Shown: in pieces, positions 45,088 to 53,243 of the stretch
Numbering within the stretch: the stretch's first letter is position 1
How the letters are laid out: each line of letters starts with the position of its first letter
Assembly (NCBI GenBank): GCA_045631225.1
Contig: JAZQUG010000031.1
Location: 1-64,000, forward strand
Direction of reading: 5' to 3'
Length of the DNA stretch: 64,000 nucleotides
Origin: Fimenecus sp045631225
GTDB lineage: Bacteria > Bacillota > Clostridia > Oscillospirales > Acutalibacteraceae
Notes under the pieces: generated by a model
Told to the model about the DNA's origin: nothing
The model's input: only the letters and a program-made list of their open reading frames with translations
Databases searched by the model: none
Translations under genes and position numbers: made by a program

Positions 45088-46020
45088 ATGAAACATATTT
45101 TTATTATCAATCCAAAATCAGGTAAAGGACGTAAGGCAAAGAAATTTGCAGAGGCAGCAGAACTTTACTTAAAACAGAATAAGTTAGATGGTTATGTTTA
45201 CAGAACAACAGGCCCTCGTGATGGTATGAGACATACTGAAGAGGTTGCAAAAACAGGTGAACACGTTCGTTTTTACTCTTGCGGTGGTGACGGATGTCTT
45301 TACGAAGTAGTAAACGGATGTTATAAGTATCCGAACTGTGAAATTGCAAATATTCCTTTGGGTTCAGGTAACGACTTCAACCGTCTTTTTGGCAGAAACA
45401 CAAACATTGATGACCACGTAAATGGTGTTCCTGTAAAGCTTGACCTTATCGAAACTTTTAATGGTGAAGTTTCAATTAACGAATGTGCAATGGGTATTGA
45501 TTCTGAAGTTTGTGCTAAACAGGCTGATTTCAAGAAGCTTCCGTTTGTAAGTGGTGAATTGGCATATACATTGGCAGCTATTAAGATTATCTTTGGTGGT
45601 AAGTTTACAAATCGTTTTAAAATTTCCATTGACGGTGAATTCTATGACGATGATGATTATCTTTTCTGTTATATCGGTAACTCACGCTGGTATGGTGGCG
45701 GATATATGGCTGCACCATATGCAATGCCAAATGATGGATTGATTGAATGTGTTATGGTTAAATTTCCTGAAGGACTCAATCAGGGTAATCCACTTAATCT
45801 CCTTCCTCTTCTTGGCAGATATAAGAAGGGTGAACATGTTGATTGGGATTTTACAACAATTAAGAGATGTAAGCATGTTAAGGTTGAAAGTGCATCTCCT
45901 GCAGCAGTTAACGTTGACGGTGAGTGTGACTATGTTACAGAAAGAGAATTCAAGATGCTTGAAAGCAAAGTTACATTTGTTGTACATCGTGGTTCTCCAT
46001 TCCTTGATATGATAAAATAA
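45088..46020 (+). CDS. Diacylglycerol/lipid kinase family protein (DagK/YegS type)
   Basis: 310 residues. The catalytic domain begins IFIINPKSGKGR; the nucleotide loop is in YSCGGDGCLYEVVNG, followed by IPLGSGNDFNR. The C-terminal beta-sandwich has YIGNSRWYGGGYMAAP. Members phosphorylate diacylglycerol or related lipids for phospholipid recycling. It is 16 bases downstream of the methyltransferase and ends at a strong terminator. The exact lipid is not certain. Confidence 0.85.
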   Translation: MKHIFIINPKSGKGRKAKKFAEAAELYLKQNKLDGYVYRTTGPRDGMRHTEEVAKTGEHVRFYSCGGDGCLYEVVNGCYKYPNCEIANIPLGSGNDFNRLFGRNTNIDDHVNGVPVKLDLIETFNGEVSINECAMGIDSEVCAKQADFKKLPFVSGELAYTLAAIKIIFGGKFTNRFKISIDGEFYDDDDYLFCYIGNSRWYGGGYMAAPYAMPNDGLIECVMVKFPEGLNQGNPLNLLPLLGRYKKGEHVDWDFTTIKRCKHVKVESASPAAVNVDGECDYVTEREFKMLESKVTFVVHRGSPFLDMIK

Positions 46021-46028
46021 GATGATAA

Positions 46029-46058
46029 GGCGGGGTATTGACCCCGCCGAAATTTTTT
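46029..46058 (+). terminator. Rho-independent terminator
   Basis: GGCGGGGT (46029-46036) pairs perfectly with ACCCCGCC (46041-46048), followed by six Ts. Confidence 0.9.
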
Positions 46059-46085
46059 GATAGGATAATTAAGTGACATTAAAAT
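46057..46085 (+). promoter_or_regulatory. Promoter for rsmE
   Basis: TTGATA (46057-46062), a 17-bp spacer and TAAAAT (46080-46085). The -35 overlaps the preceding terminator's T-run. Confidence 0.65.
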
Positions 46086-46103
46086 AGATAGGGATGTTCA
46101 TTT

Positions 46104-46850
46104 ATGTACAACTTTTTTATAAAAGAAAATCAAAGACAAAATGACTGTTATTTTATCGGCGGAACAGATTATAACCATATAAAAAATGTTTTACGTATGG
46201 TTGTGGGTGACACTTTTCTTGTGAGTGAAAATCGTGTAAGCAATCTTTGTGAAATCGAAAAATTTGAAAATGACTATGTTGTGGCAAGAATAATTGAAGA
46301 AAACTACAATGATACAAATCTTCCAATAAAAATTCATCTTTTTCAAGGTCTTCCAAAAGGCGATAAAATGGAATTGATTATCCAGAAAACCGTTGAATTG
46401 GGTGTTGAAAGTATCATTCCTGTTGAAATGAATCGTTGTGTCGTAAAAATTGATGATAAAAAGAAAAAAAGCAAGCAACAGCGCTGGCAGGCAATTTCCG
46501 AAAGTGCTGCCAAGCAGAGTAAACGAAATACAATCCCTGAAATCGAAGATATTGTTACATATAAACAAGCTGTGTTACGAGCAAAAGAAATGGACTTGTT
46601 TTTAGTACCATATGAAAGTAAAAACGGTATGGAAGATACTAAAGATGCTTTGTCGCAGTTGAAAAGTGGAATGTCTGTAGGTATTTTAATAGGTCCTGAG
46701 GGCGGATTTGACGAAAAAGAGGTTGAAACAGCCTTTGAAAACGGAGGGAAAGTGGTTTCTTTAGGAAAACGAATTCTTCGTACAGAAACTGCTGCAATCA
46801 CTTCTGTATCAATGTGTATGTTACACGCAGAAATGTATTTGGGTGAATAA
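46104..46850 (+). CDS. rsmE: 16S rRNA (uracil-1498-N3)-methyltransferase
   Basis: 248 residues. An N-terminal PUA-like domain is followed by a SPOUT knot. Conserved segments are LFQGLPKGDKMELIIQKTVELGV, RWQAISESAAKQS, LIGPEGGFDEKEV and SLGKRILRTETAA. It methylates U1498 of 16S rRNA. It is transcribed with the following rRNA methyltransferase gene, whose start is one base after its stop. Confidence 0.93.
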   Translation: MYNFFIKENQRQNDCYFIGGTDYNHIKNVLRMVVGDTFLVSENRVSNLCEIEKFENDYVVARIIEENYNDTNLPIKIHLFQGLPKGDKMELIIQKTVELGVESIIPVEMNRCVVKIDDKKKKSKQQRWQAISESAAKQSKRNTIPEIEDIVTYKQAVLRAKEMDLFLVPYESKNGMEDTKDALSQLKSGMSVGILIGPEGGFDEKEVETAFENGGKVVSLGKRILRTETAAITSVSMCMLHAEMYLGE

Positions 46851-46851
46851 A

Positions 46852-48207
46852 ATGAAACAACTACCTGTTGAATTTCAGGAGAGAATGAAAAAACTCTTAG
46901 GTGATGAGTATGACGACTTTTTAAAGTCTTATGACGAGAAACCTGTAAGAGCGTTTCGTGTTAATACGGATAAAATCTCTCTTGATGATTTTTCAAAACT
47001 GAATATTTTCTCAAATGAGAAGATTCCTTATGTGGAAAATGGATTTTATTTTGATTATGACGGAATAGGAAATCATCCTTATCACCATGCAGGAATGTTC
47101 TATATTCAAGAGCCCGCTGCAATGGTGCCTGTTGAGTGTATTGATATACAGCCTGATTGGAAGGTTCTGGATTTGTGTGCTGCTCCCGGTGGAAAAAGTA
47201 GTCAGATTAAGAATAAATTGGGTGAAAAAGGTGTTCTTGTGTCCAACGAAATCGTTCCGTCAAGATGTAAGATTCTGACAGGCAATATGGAACGAATGGG
47301 CTTCAGAAATACAGTTACAACGTGTATGCATCCGCAAAAGCTTCAGAAGGAATTTCCTGAAACATTTGATATGATTATGGTTGATGCACCTTGCTCAGGT
47401 GAAGGAATGTTCCGTAAGGAAGATATTGCAATTGATGAGTGGACTCCTGAAAATGTGCTGATGTGTGCCCAAAGACAGGAAGAAATTCTCGATTGTGCAG
47501 TAAAAATGCTTAAACAAGGTGGATATATAGTTTATTCAACCTGTACATTTTCTCTTGAAGAAAATGAAATGACAGTTGATGCATTTATAGAGCGTCATCC
47601 TGAATTTGAAATTATTCCTGTAACAGAAACGGTAAGAGAAAATACTGCAGATGGAGTGAAATTCGACGGATGCAAATGTGAAAACATTCATTATACTCGT
47701 CGTTGTTATCCTCATAAGACAAAAGGTGAAGGTCAATTTGTGGCGGTACTTCATAATACAAATAACGGGTACGGAAACATCTCAAGAAATGAAAGCAGAA
47801 AAGAAAAAATCGACAAAGCTGTGATTGATTTTCTCAATGATACACTTGTCGGATATGATTCAGATAATGTATTGATGTACAACGGAAATCCTGTCTATTT
47901 CACACCCGATTTTCCTATAAGAAAAGGAAGTGCATTTTCTTGCGGTGTGACAATCGGTGAAATTCGTAAGAATTATATTCAGCCACATCATCAGTTCTTT
48001 ATGGCTATGGGTAATGATTTTAAAAGGCAAATCAACCTGACAGCAGACAGTGACGAAATCAAGAAATATCTTCACGGTGAGGAGTTCAATACCGATTGTG
48101 CAAATGGTTGGGCAGTGGTCCTCGTTGACGGTTGTGCTGTCGGTGGCGTAAAGGTTTCCAACAGCAAAGCAAAAAATCACTATCCTAAAGGTCTTAGAAC
48201 AAAATAA
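46852..48207 (+). CDS. RsmF/NOL1-NOP2-sun family rRNA (cytosine-C5)-methyltransferase
   Basis: 451 residues. The SAM-binding motif is DLCAAPGGKSSQI. The catalytic cysteines lie in DAPCSGEGMFRK and YSTCTFSLEENE. The C-terminal 150 residues form a PUA-like RNA-binding part, as in RsmF/YebU and not RsmB. It methylates a cytosine in 16S rRNA; the position is inferred only from the family. It is coupled to rsmE. Confidence 0.87.
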   Translation: MKQLPVEFQERMKKLLGDEYDDFLKSYDEKPVRAFRVNTDKISLDDFSKLNIFSNEKIPYVENGFYFDYDGIGNHPYHHAGMFYIQEPAAMVPVECIDIQPDWKVLDLCAAPGGKSSQIKNKLGEKGVLVSNEIVPSRCKILTGNMERMGFRNTVTTCMHPQKLQKEFPETFDMIMVDAPCSGEGMFRKEDIAIDEWTPENVLMCAQRQEEILDCAVKMLKQGGYIVYSTCTFSLEENEMTVDAFIERHPEFEIIPVTETVRENTADGVKFDGCKCENIHYTRRCYPHKTKGEGQFVAVLHNTNNGYGNISRNESRKEKIDKAVIDFLNDTLVGYDSDNVLMYNGNPVYFTPDFPIRKGSAFSCGVTIGEIRKNYIQPHHQFFMAMGNDFKRQINLTADSDEIKKYLHGEEFNTDCANGWAVVLVDGCAVGGVKVSNSKAKNHYPKGLRTK

Positions 48208-48219
48208 ACGAATAATGCA

Positions 48220-48256
48220 AAAAATCCGTTCACAATAGTGGACGGATTTTTATTTT
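48220..48256. terminator. Bidirectional terminator between rRNA methyltransferase and tRNA-Thr
   Basis: AAAATCCGTTCAC pairs with GTGGACGGATTTT around AATA, with one wobble. T-runs occur in both directions. Confidence 0.85.
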
Positions 48257-48332
48257 TGGAGCTACTAACCGGATTCGAACCGGTGACCTCTTCCTTACCA
48301 AGGAAGTGCTCTGCCTCCTGAGCCATAGTAGC
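48257..48332 (-). tRNA. tRNA-Thr (anticodon GGT)
   Basis: A 76-nt cloverleaf on the minus strand. The acceptor stem is GCTACTA/TAGTAGC with encoded CCA after discriminator T. The D stem is GCTC/GAGC. The anticodon stem is CTTCC/GGAAG with loop TTGGTAA, giving anticodon GGT (reads ACC/ACU). The T arm is ACCGG-TTCGAAT-CCGGT. It stands alone and ends at the shared terminator. Confidence 0.97.
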
Positions 48333-48496
48333 ATATTAAATTTGCAGATGTTATTATACAAAGAAACATATTGTTTGTCAAGAATCTGTGATTAAGGATT
48401 ACCTGTTAAAAAGAAAAAATATCCTATTTGCAACAAATCATTGCGTGACTTTTAGGTGTTATTATGTAATAATAAGGGTGTAAGGAGGCGATATGA

Positions 48497-49960
48497 ATGT
48501 CTATAGTTTCAAAAAATCTCAAAAAAATCAGGACAGAGAAAAAACTTACACAAGATGCCTTGGCAGAAAAACTTCACGTAACTCGTCAGGCAATTTCAAA
48601 TTGGGAGAACGACAAAACCAAACCAGATATAGAATCCCTTGAGATGTTGGCAGAAGTTCTCGAAGTTGATATTGAGGAATTAATTTACGGGGAGAAAAAG
48701 TCTGTCGTTATTTCTCAGGATAAAACAAAACAGAAAAACCGAATAAAAATTACACTTGCTGTTGTCGGTTCAATTTTTGTAGCATCAGGACTTGTAATTC
48801 TGTTTTTCGGATTCTGGCAAGAATTCAGTTTGTCTGTACAGACAGCATTTTCTGTTATTCCGATGATTGCAGGTCAGGGATTTGCTTTATATACATACTT
48901 GAAGAAAAAGGATAATTCGAGTTGGCGTGAATGTGCAGGAATTATCTGGACAATTGGCACGGTTGCATCAATAGCACTTGTGGATGGTGTTCACAACATC
49001 AGTTGGTCATATACAGATTATCTTGTGATTGATTCTGTACTTTTGATTCCTATATTATTCATATTCAGCTCTGTTGTGCCACTTGCTTTTTATTATTATA
49101 TGTCAGTTCACATTGCCACAGTAGGAACTTGGCAGAATTTACTGTTTTCACTACTGTTTTTTGCAGTAGGAGCTTTGTTCGCATATTATCTCTCACGAGA
49201 TAAAGACGATGTAAGAGGCAAGATTGCACAATGGATAACAATGATAGCCTCTATTCCGCAAATGGCAGTGCTGATTTTTGCAGGTTTCCGAGTTGAAATT
49301 TTAACAGAATCTTCAGCGGTTCTGTTTGCAGGATTACTCTCGTTTTTTCTTTGTGTGTATATTGCATCAATTGATAATGTGGTTGTTACATCACCATTCA
49401 AACCAATATCGGCAATCGGTATTTGTGGAGCAATGTTAGCTGTTTCGATGGGTACGTTGTTTGATGTTCCGTATATGATAAGTAATGTTTTAATGAGCTT
49501 TGTTGTCTCAGCTGTTCTTTGTGTTGGGATACCGTTAGTTGTTGTAACGATTAAAAGAGAAGAATTTGAAGACGAACCGTTTAAAATCGCTAAAATTGTA
49601 ATTCCGTTTATTATGATTACTTTTGTATTTATATACGCAATTCTTGAAAATGAAATTCCAAATTATAATATTTTAAATAATGTGGTATTTTATATTGCAG
49701 CCGTATTGACAATGTCATTTGGTGGAATGCTCGTTTATCAGGGCGTTAAGGAAATAAAAATACTGACAATTAATTTAGGTCTTGTAACTGTATTTGCACA
49801 GCTGTTGGGAATTTATTCATACAACGGAAATGATAATATATTTATCTTTGGTGGATTGCTTGTTGGTTTTGGTGCATCAATTATCTTTGTAAATTGGAAA
49901 ATGCTCTCCATTAAAAAAACACGTCAGGAACAGCTGAACGGAGGTGGCACAGATGTTTAA
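48497..49960 (+). CDS. HTH (XRE family) regulator fused to a polytopic membrane domain
   Basis: 487 residues. The N-terminal Cro/CI-type helix-turn-helix (residues about 5-62) reads LTQDALAEKLHVTRQAISNWE. About twelve hydrophobic helices follow from residue 83 to the end, resembling DUF2157-type membrane proteins. Such fusions may couple membrane or energy state to transcription, but no ligand is known. AGGAGG lies eight bases before the ATG. The last bases overlap the next gene, so the two products probably act together. Confidence 0.7.
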   Translation: MSIVSKNLKKIRTEKKLTQDALAEKLHVTRQAISNWENDKTKPDIESLEMLAEVLEVDIEELIYGEKKSVVISQDKTKQKNRIKITLAVVGSIFVASGLVILFFGFWQEFSLSVQTAFSVIPMIAGQGFALYTYLKKKDNSSWRECAGIIWTIGTVASIALVDGVHNISWSYTDYLVIDSVLLIPILFIFSSVVPLAFYYYMSVHIATVGTWQNLLFSLLFFAVGALFAYYLSRDKDDVRGKIAQWITMIASIPQMAVLIFAGFRVEILTESSAVLFAGLLSFFLCVYIASIDNVVVTSPFKPISAIGICGAMLAVSMGTLFDVPYMISNVLMSFVVSAVLCVGIPLVVVTIKREEFEDEPFKIAKIVIPFIMITFVFIYAILENEIPNYNILNNVVFYIAAVLTMSFGGMLVYQGVKEIKILTINLGLVTVFAQLLGIYSYNGNDNIFIFGGLLVGFGASIIFVNWKMLSIKKTRQEQLNGGGTDV

Positions 49961-50435
49961 AAAACTTATGCTTCCGATTTTGATTATTTCTATTATTGTT
50001 CAGTTACTTGTGCCTGTTGGAATGATAACTTATGGTAACAAAGCAGAAGAGGATTTGCAGAAATACGGAAAAGAATTCAAATTTCAGGCAAATATTCATT
50101 ACATACAAAATGGTGAGGTTAATTTTAGCCTTATTGATATGGGCGTATTATATCAGGACGGTATGTATGGCATCGTTCAAGAAAATGCCAATGATAGTTT
50201 TGCATTAATTGTTGAAACTACTGCCGGTAAACCAAAAGGTCATGATTATATTCGTATTAACGAGGAAAACAGAATGAAAATGGATACATTCTTTGTTGAG
50301 AATGAATGTGCTTATCGTAACATTATAGAAGAATCGGCATATCTTGTTGTAAAAGTATATAACGGAGATGTTGAGGTTGTAGAAATGTATATTGATGGTA
50401 TTCCTGCAGAAGAATGGTTTAAAACAAACTTATAA
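49953..50435 (+). CDS. Small membrane-anchored partner of the HTH-membrane protein
   Basis: 160 residues with one N-terminal membrane segment (about 5-27) and a soluble, probably extracytoplasmic domain. The arrangement resembles GDYXXLXY-type proteins, often encoded after DUF2157 membrane proteins, but the motif itself is not clear. ATG at 49953 follows GGAGGTG; an upstream in-frame GTG is part of that site. It overlaps the preceding gene by 8 bases. Function unknown. Confidence 0.6.
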   Translation: MFKKLMLPILIISIIVQLLVPVGMITYGNKAEEDLQKYGKEFKFQANIHYIQNGEVNFSLIDMGVLYQDGMYGIVQENANDSFALIVETTAGKPKGHDYIRINEENRMKMDTFFVENECAYRNIIEESAYLVVKVYNGDVEVVEMYIDGIPAEEWFKTNL

Positions 50436-50439
50436 TTGT

Positions 50440-50466
50440 ATGGCGGGTTAATACCTCACCATTTTT
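50440..50466 (+). terminator. Probable terminator
   Basis: ATGGCGGGT pairs imperfectly with ACCTCACCAT, followed by five Ts. Confidence 0.55.
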
Positions 50467-50484
50467 GTGCATAAAACTATGTAT

Positions 50485-50546
50485 ATTCACACAAATATTG
50501 CATAAAAATGCAATTTAGAGTGTTTTTAGTGTGAATTTTTGCATAA
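50485..50546. promoter_or_regulatory. Cluster of ArgR-box-like operators
   Basis: TTGCATAAAAATGCAA (50498-50513) and GTGAATTTTTGCATAA (50531-50546) resemble Firmicute ARG boxes. ATTCACAC (50485-50492) and GTGTGAAT (50529-50536) form a perfect outer inverted pair. The cluster lies just upstream of the transporter promoter, so repression by an ArgR/AhrC-type protein is plausible but unproven. Confidence 0.45.
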
Positions 50547-50550
50547 ATAC

Positions 50551-50579
50551 TTGATTTTTGAGGAAAAGACATATATAAT
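50551..50579 (+). promoter_or_regulatory. Promoter of the amino-acid ABC transporter operon
   Basis: TTGATT (50551-50556), a 17-bp spacer and TATAAT (50574-50579), 43 bases before the binding-protein gene. Confidence 0.75.
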
Positions 50580-50621
50580 CTAAACTGCAAAATTAATAAT
50601 TTCTAAAAGGAGTAGATAAAA

Positions 50622-51452
50622 ATGAAAAAATCAGTTAAAAATCTTTCAGTTATTCTTGCTCTTGTTATCGTAATCGGTTGCTTCGCAGCTTGTGGCGGTG
50701 ATAAGAAAGAAGAAAGTACAGGAATTAAAATCGGTGTTCAGACAACTACAACTGGTGACATTTATGCATCAGGCGACTTTGGTAATGATGCAGTGACTCG
50801 TTATGATAACGGTGCTCTTGCTGTTGAAGCTCTTAAAGCAGGTAAGGTAGATTGCGTTATTATCGATAACGAACCTGCAAAGGCTTATGTTGCTGCAAAT
50901 ACAGGCCTTAAGATTCTTGAAACAGCATATGCAGTTGAAGATTATGCTATCTGTTTCCAGAAGGGTAACACAGAACTTAAAGATGCAGTTAATGGTGCTC
51001 TCAAGGAGCTTATTGCTGACGGTTCAGTAAAAGCTATTGTTGATAAGTATATCAATACCGGTGACGGTGCAGAACTTGCAGGTGTTCCTGTTGAATTTGC
51101 AGATACAGACAAGCCTGACCTTGTTATGGCTACTAATGCTGAATTCCCTCCATATGAATACATCGATGGCGATATGTACTATGGTATCGACGTTGAAGTT
51201 GCAAAGATTATTGCTGACAAGCTTGGCTATGACCTTAAGATTGCTAACGTTGCTTTTGACTCAATTATCCCTGGTGTTCAGACAGGTAAATTCGATATGG
51301 GTATGGCTGGTATGACTGTTACTGAAGACAGAATCGAAATGGTTGATTTCTCAGATTCATATGCAACAGGCGTTCAGGCTGTTATCGTTGCTGAAGACGG
51401 AAAAATTCAGGCAATTGAAGACCTTGACCCATATTATCTTCCAAAAGAATAA
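50622..51452 (+). CDS. Amino-acid ABC transporter substrate-binding lipoprotein (family 3), circularly permuted
   Basis: 276 residues with signal peptide and lipobox FAAC (lipid-modified Cys about residue 24). The mature part contains one family-3 binding domain with its halves in reversed order. GIKIGVQTTTTGD to VDKYINTG, normally the second half, comes first. ATNAEFPPYEYIDGD to YATGVQAVIV, normally the first half, comes second and ends in AIEDL. The natural junction EDL-(G)KxIGVQ is exactly where the ends now lie. Total length fits one complete domain. It captures an amino acid for the permease and ATPase encoded downstream; substrate unknown. Confidence 0.85.
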   Translation: MKKSVKNLSVILALVIVIGCFAACGGDKKEESTGIKIGVQTTTTGDIYASGDFGNDAVTRYDNGALAVEALKAGKVDCVIIDNEPAKAYVAANTGLKILETAYAVEDYAICFQKGNTELKDAVNGALKELIADGSVKAIVDKYINTGDGAELAGVPVEFADTDKPDLVMATNAEFPPYEYIDGDMYYGIDVEVAKIIADKLGYDLKIANVAFDSIIPGVQTGKFDMGMAGMTVTEDRIEMVDFSDSYATGVQAVIVAEDGKIQAIEDLDPYYLPKE

Positions 51453-51472
51453 TTAATTCTTACATAAAATTT

Positions 51473-51503
51473 CAGGGTGGATGAAATTCCGCCCTGTTTT
51501 TTC
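51473..51503 (+). terminator. Intra-operon terminator after the binding-protein gene
   Basis: CAGGGTGGA (51473-51481) pairs with TCCGCCCTG (51488-51496), with one wobble, followed by six Ts. Partial read-through would yield more binding protein than membrane components. Confidence 0.8.
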
Positions 51504-51528
51504 CGTTATTAAGAAAGGAGAGTGACCT

Positions 51529-52260
51529 ATGTCATTTATCACCTCTTTAATAGAAGAATTTAAAAGAGTTATGATTGAAGGTGACCGTTATGATTTCTTG
51601 ATTGATGGTCTCAAAAACACCTTTACAATTACATTTGGTGCTCTTGCAATCGGTATCGTAATCGGTATCGTTATTGCTGCAATACGTACATCATTTGATA
51701 AAAACAGAGAATCAATGAAGCTTCGTGGTGGAATCGGTTACTATATTCTTGCGATATTGAATGCAATCAGTAAATTTTACATTACGGTTGTTCGTGGTAT
51801 TCCTGTTGTTGTTCAGTTGATGATTTGTTACTTTGTTATTTTCGCAGCATCTGACAGTGGTGTGCCTGTTGCAATATTTGCATTCGGTGTGAACTCAGGT
51901 GCGTATGTTGCTGAAATCTTCCGTGCGGGTATTATGTCAATCGACCACGGTCAGTTTGAAGCAGGTCGAAGCCTTGGCTTTAACTATTTCCAGACAATGC
52001 GTTTTATCGTTATTCCACAGATGTTCAAGGCAGTTCTTCCTACACTTTGCAACGAGTTCATTGCACTTTTAAAGGAAACTTCTGTTGCAGGTTATGTTGG
52101 TGTTATCGACCTTACAAAGGCGGGTAATACTATTGCCGGCAGAACCTTCTCATATTTTATTCCGCTTCTTACAGTTGCAGTTGTTTACCTTGTTCTTGTT
52201 GTAATTCTTACAAACCTTGTAGGAAGACTTGAAAGGAGGTTGCGTAAGAGTGACAGATAA
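51529..52260 (+). CDS. Amino-acid ABC transporter permease (HisM/GlnP family)
   Basis: 243 residues, about five membrane helices. The family start is GLKNTFTITFGALAIGIV. The EAA loop EAGRSLGFNYFQTMRFIVIPQMFK contacts the ATPase. AAGGAGAG precedes the ATG. It lies between the binding protein and ATPase genes, overlapping the latter by 11 bases. It probably works as a homodimer because only one permease gene is present. Confidence 0.9.
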   Translation: MSFITSLIEEFKRVMIEGDRYDFLIDGLKNTFTITFGALAIGIVIGIVIAAIRTSFDKNRESMKLRGGIGYYILAILNAISKFYITVVRGIPVVVQLMICYFVIFAASDSGVPVAIFAFGVNSGAYVAEIFRAGIMSIDHGQFEAGRSLGFNYFQTMRFIVIPQMFKAVLPTLCNEFIALLKETSVAGYVGVIDLTKAGNTIAGRTFSYFIPLLTVAVVYLVLVVILTNLVGRLERRLRKSDR

Positions 52261-52996
52261 CAAAGTTCTTATTAAAGTTGAAAATCTTAAAAAGCATTAT
52301 ACAGGTGGTTCTGTTAAGGCACTTGACGGAATTGACTGTGAAATCAAAAAAGGCGAGGTTGTTGTTATCGTCGGACCGTCAGGTTCAGGTAAATCAACAC
52401 TTTTGCGTTCCCTTAATCTTCTTGAAATACCAACATCAGGTCATATTTATTTTGACGGAACAGATATTACTGATAAAAAGACTAATATTAATACACATCG
52501 TCAAAGAATGGGTATGGTGTTCCAGCACTTTAACCTTTTCCCAAATATGAATGTGCTTAAGAATATGACAATAGCACCTACAACACTTCTTGGCAAGAAA
52601 AAAGAGGATGCTGAAACAAAAGCACTTGAGCTTCTTGACAGAGTAGGTCTTAAGGACAGAGCGGAAGCGTATCCAAGTCAGCTTTCAGGTGGTCAAAAAC
52701 AGCGTGTTGCTATTGTCCGTGCACTTTGTATGGAACCTGAAGTAATGCTTTTTGACGAACCAACTTCAGCACTTGACCCTGAAATGGTTGGTGAAGTTCT
52801 TGATGTTATGAAGAATCTTGCTCGTGAGGGTATGACAATGGTTGTTGTTACTCACGAAATGGGCTTTGCTCGTGAGGTTGGTACTCGAGTAATCTTTATG
52901 GATGATGGTAAAATTATTGAAGAAAACACACCAAACGAATTCTTCGACAATCCACAAAACCCACGACTTAAGGACTTCTTGTCAAAAGTTCTTTAA
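52250..52996 (+). CDS. Amino-acid ABC transporter ATP-binding protein (GlnQ family)
   Basis: 248 residues. Walker A is GPSGSGKS, the Q-loop is MVFQHFNLFPN, the signature is LSGGQKQR, Walker B is VMLFDEPTSALDPE and the switch is VVTHEMGFA. The start is GTG at 52250, ten bases after AGGAGG, inside the end of the permease gene. A longer in-frame start at 52229 lacks a ribosome site. It powers polar amino-acid import. Confidence 0.92.
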   Translation: MTDNKVLIKVENLKKHYTGGSVKALDGIDCEIKKGEVVVIVGPSGSGKSTLLRSLNLLEIPTSGHIYFDGTDITDKKTNINTHRQRMGMVFQHFNLFPNMNVLKNMTIAPTTLLGKKKEDAETKALELLDRVGLKDRAEAYPSQLSGGQKQRVAIVRALCMEPEVMLFDEPTSALDPEMVGEVLDVMKNLAREGMTMVVVTHEMGFAREVGTRVIFMDDGKIIEENTPNEFFDNPQNPRLKDFLSKVL

Positions 52997-53007
52997 TGAA
53001 TATTTTA

Positions 53008-53044
53008 TTGTCACCTTGGTAAAATATTACCGAGGTGATTTTTT
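53008..53044 (+). terminator. Terminator hairpin whose right arm carries a ribosome binding site
   Basis: TCACCTTGGTAA pairs with TTACCGAGGTGA (one wobble), followed by TTTTTT. The right arm contains GAGGTG, correctly spaced for the small ORF starting at 53045. Confidence 0.75.
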
Positions 53045-53185
53045 ATGAATAATATGAGTTTGGATGTAAAAGCTTATTTTGACTCTTTGCCGGTGTCAAT
53101 CAGGTCAGCAATTGTGGAATCAGGAGCAAAGTTCGATACGGTTGAACAGCTTAAGGTTCTTGTAAAAGCATATACAGGAGAATAA
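53045..53185 (+). CDS. Small protein of 46 residues, unknown function
   Basis: The frame starts ATG AAT AAT ATG and ends TAA. The product contains DVKAYFDSLP, SIRSAIVESGAKF and TVEQLKVLVKAY, which looks like a two-helix protein with no signal peptide. The ribosome site GAGGTG is strong but lies within the transporter operon's terminator stem. A shared terminator follows at once. The compositional pattern looks protein-like, and similar short YFDSLP-type proteins seem familiar from Clostridia, but this is from memory. Function unknown. Confidence 0.55.
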   Translation: MNNMSLDVKAYFDSLPVSIRSAIVESGAKFDTVEQLKVLVKAYTGE

Positions 53186-53191
53186 AAGATT

Positions 53192-53219
53192 AGGCGAGGT
53201 GTTGATAACCTCGCCTTTA
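53192..53219. terminator. Bidirectional terminator between the small ORF and the radical SAM gene
   Basis: AGGCGAGGT pairs perfectly with ACCTCGCCT around GTTGATA. Short T/A tracts lie on both sides. Confidence 0.8.
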
Positions 53220-53243
53220 TCATATGGATTTGTAAATATGATA

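Noticed and set aside
46343..46801. 152-codon open frame on the minus strand within rsmE
   Set aside because: Antisense to a clear gene and without initiation signals.
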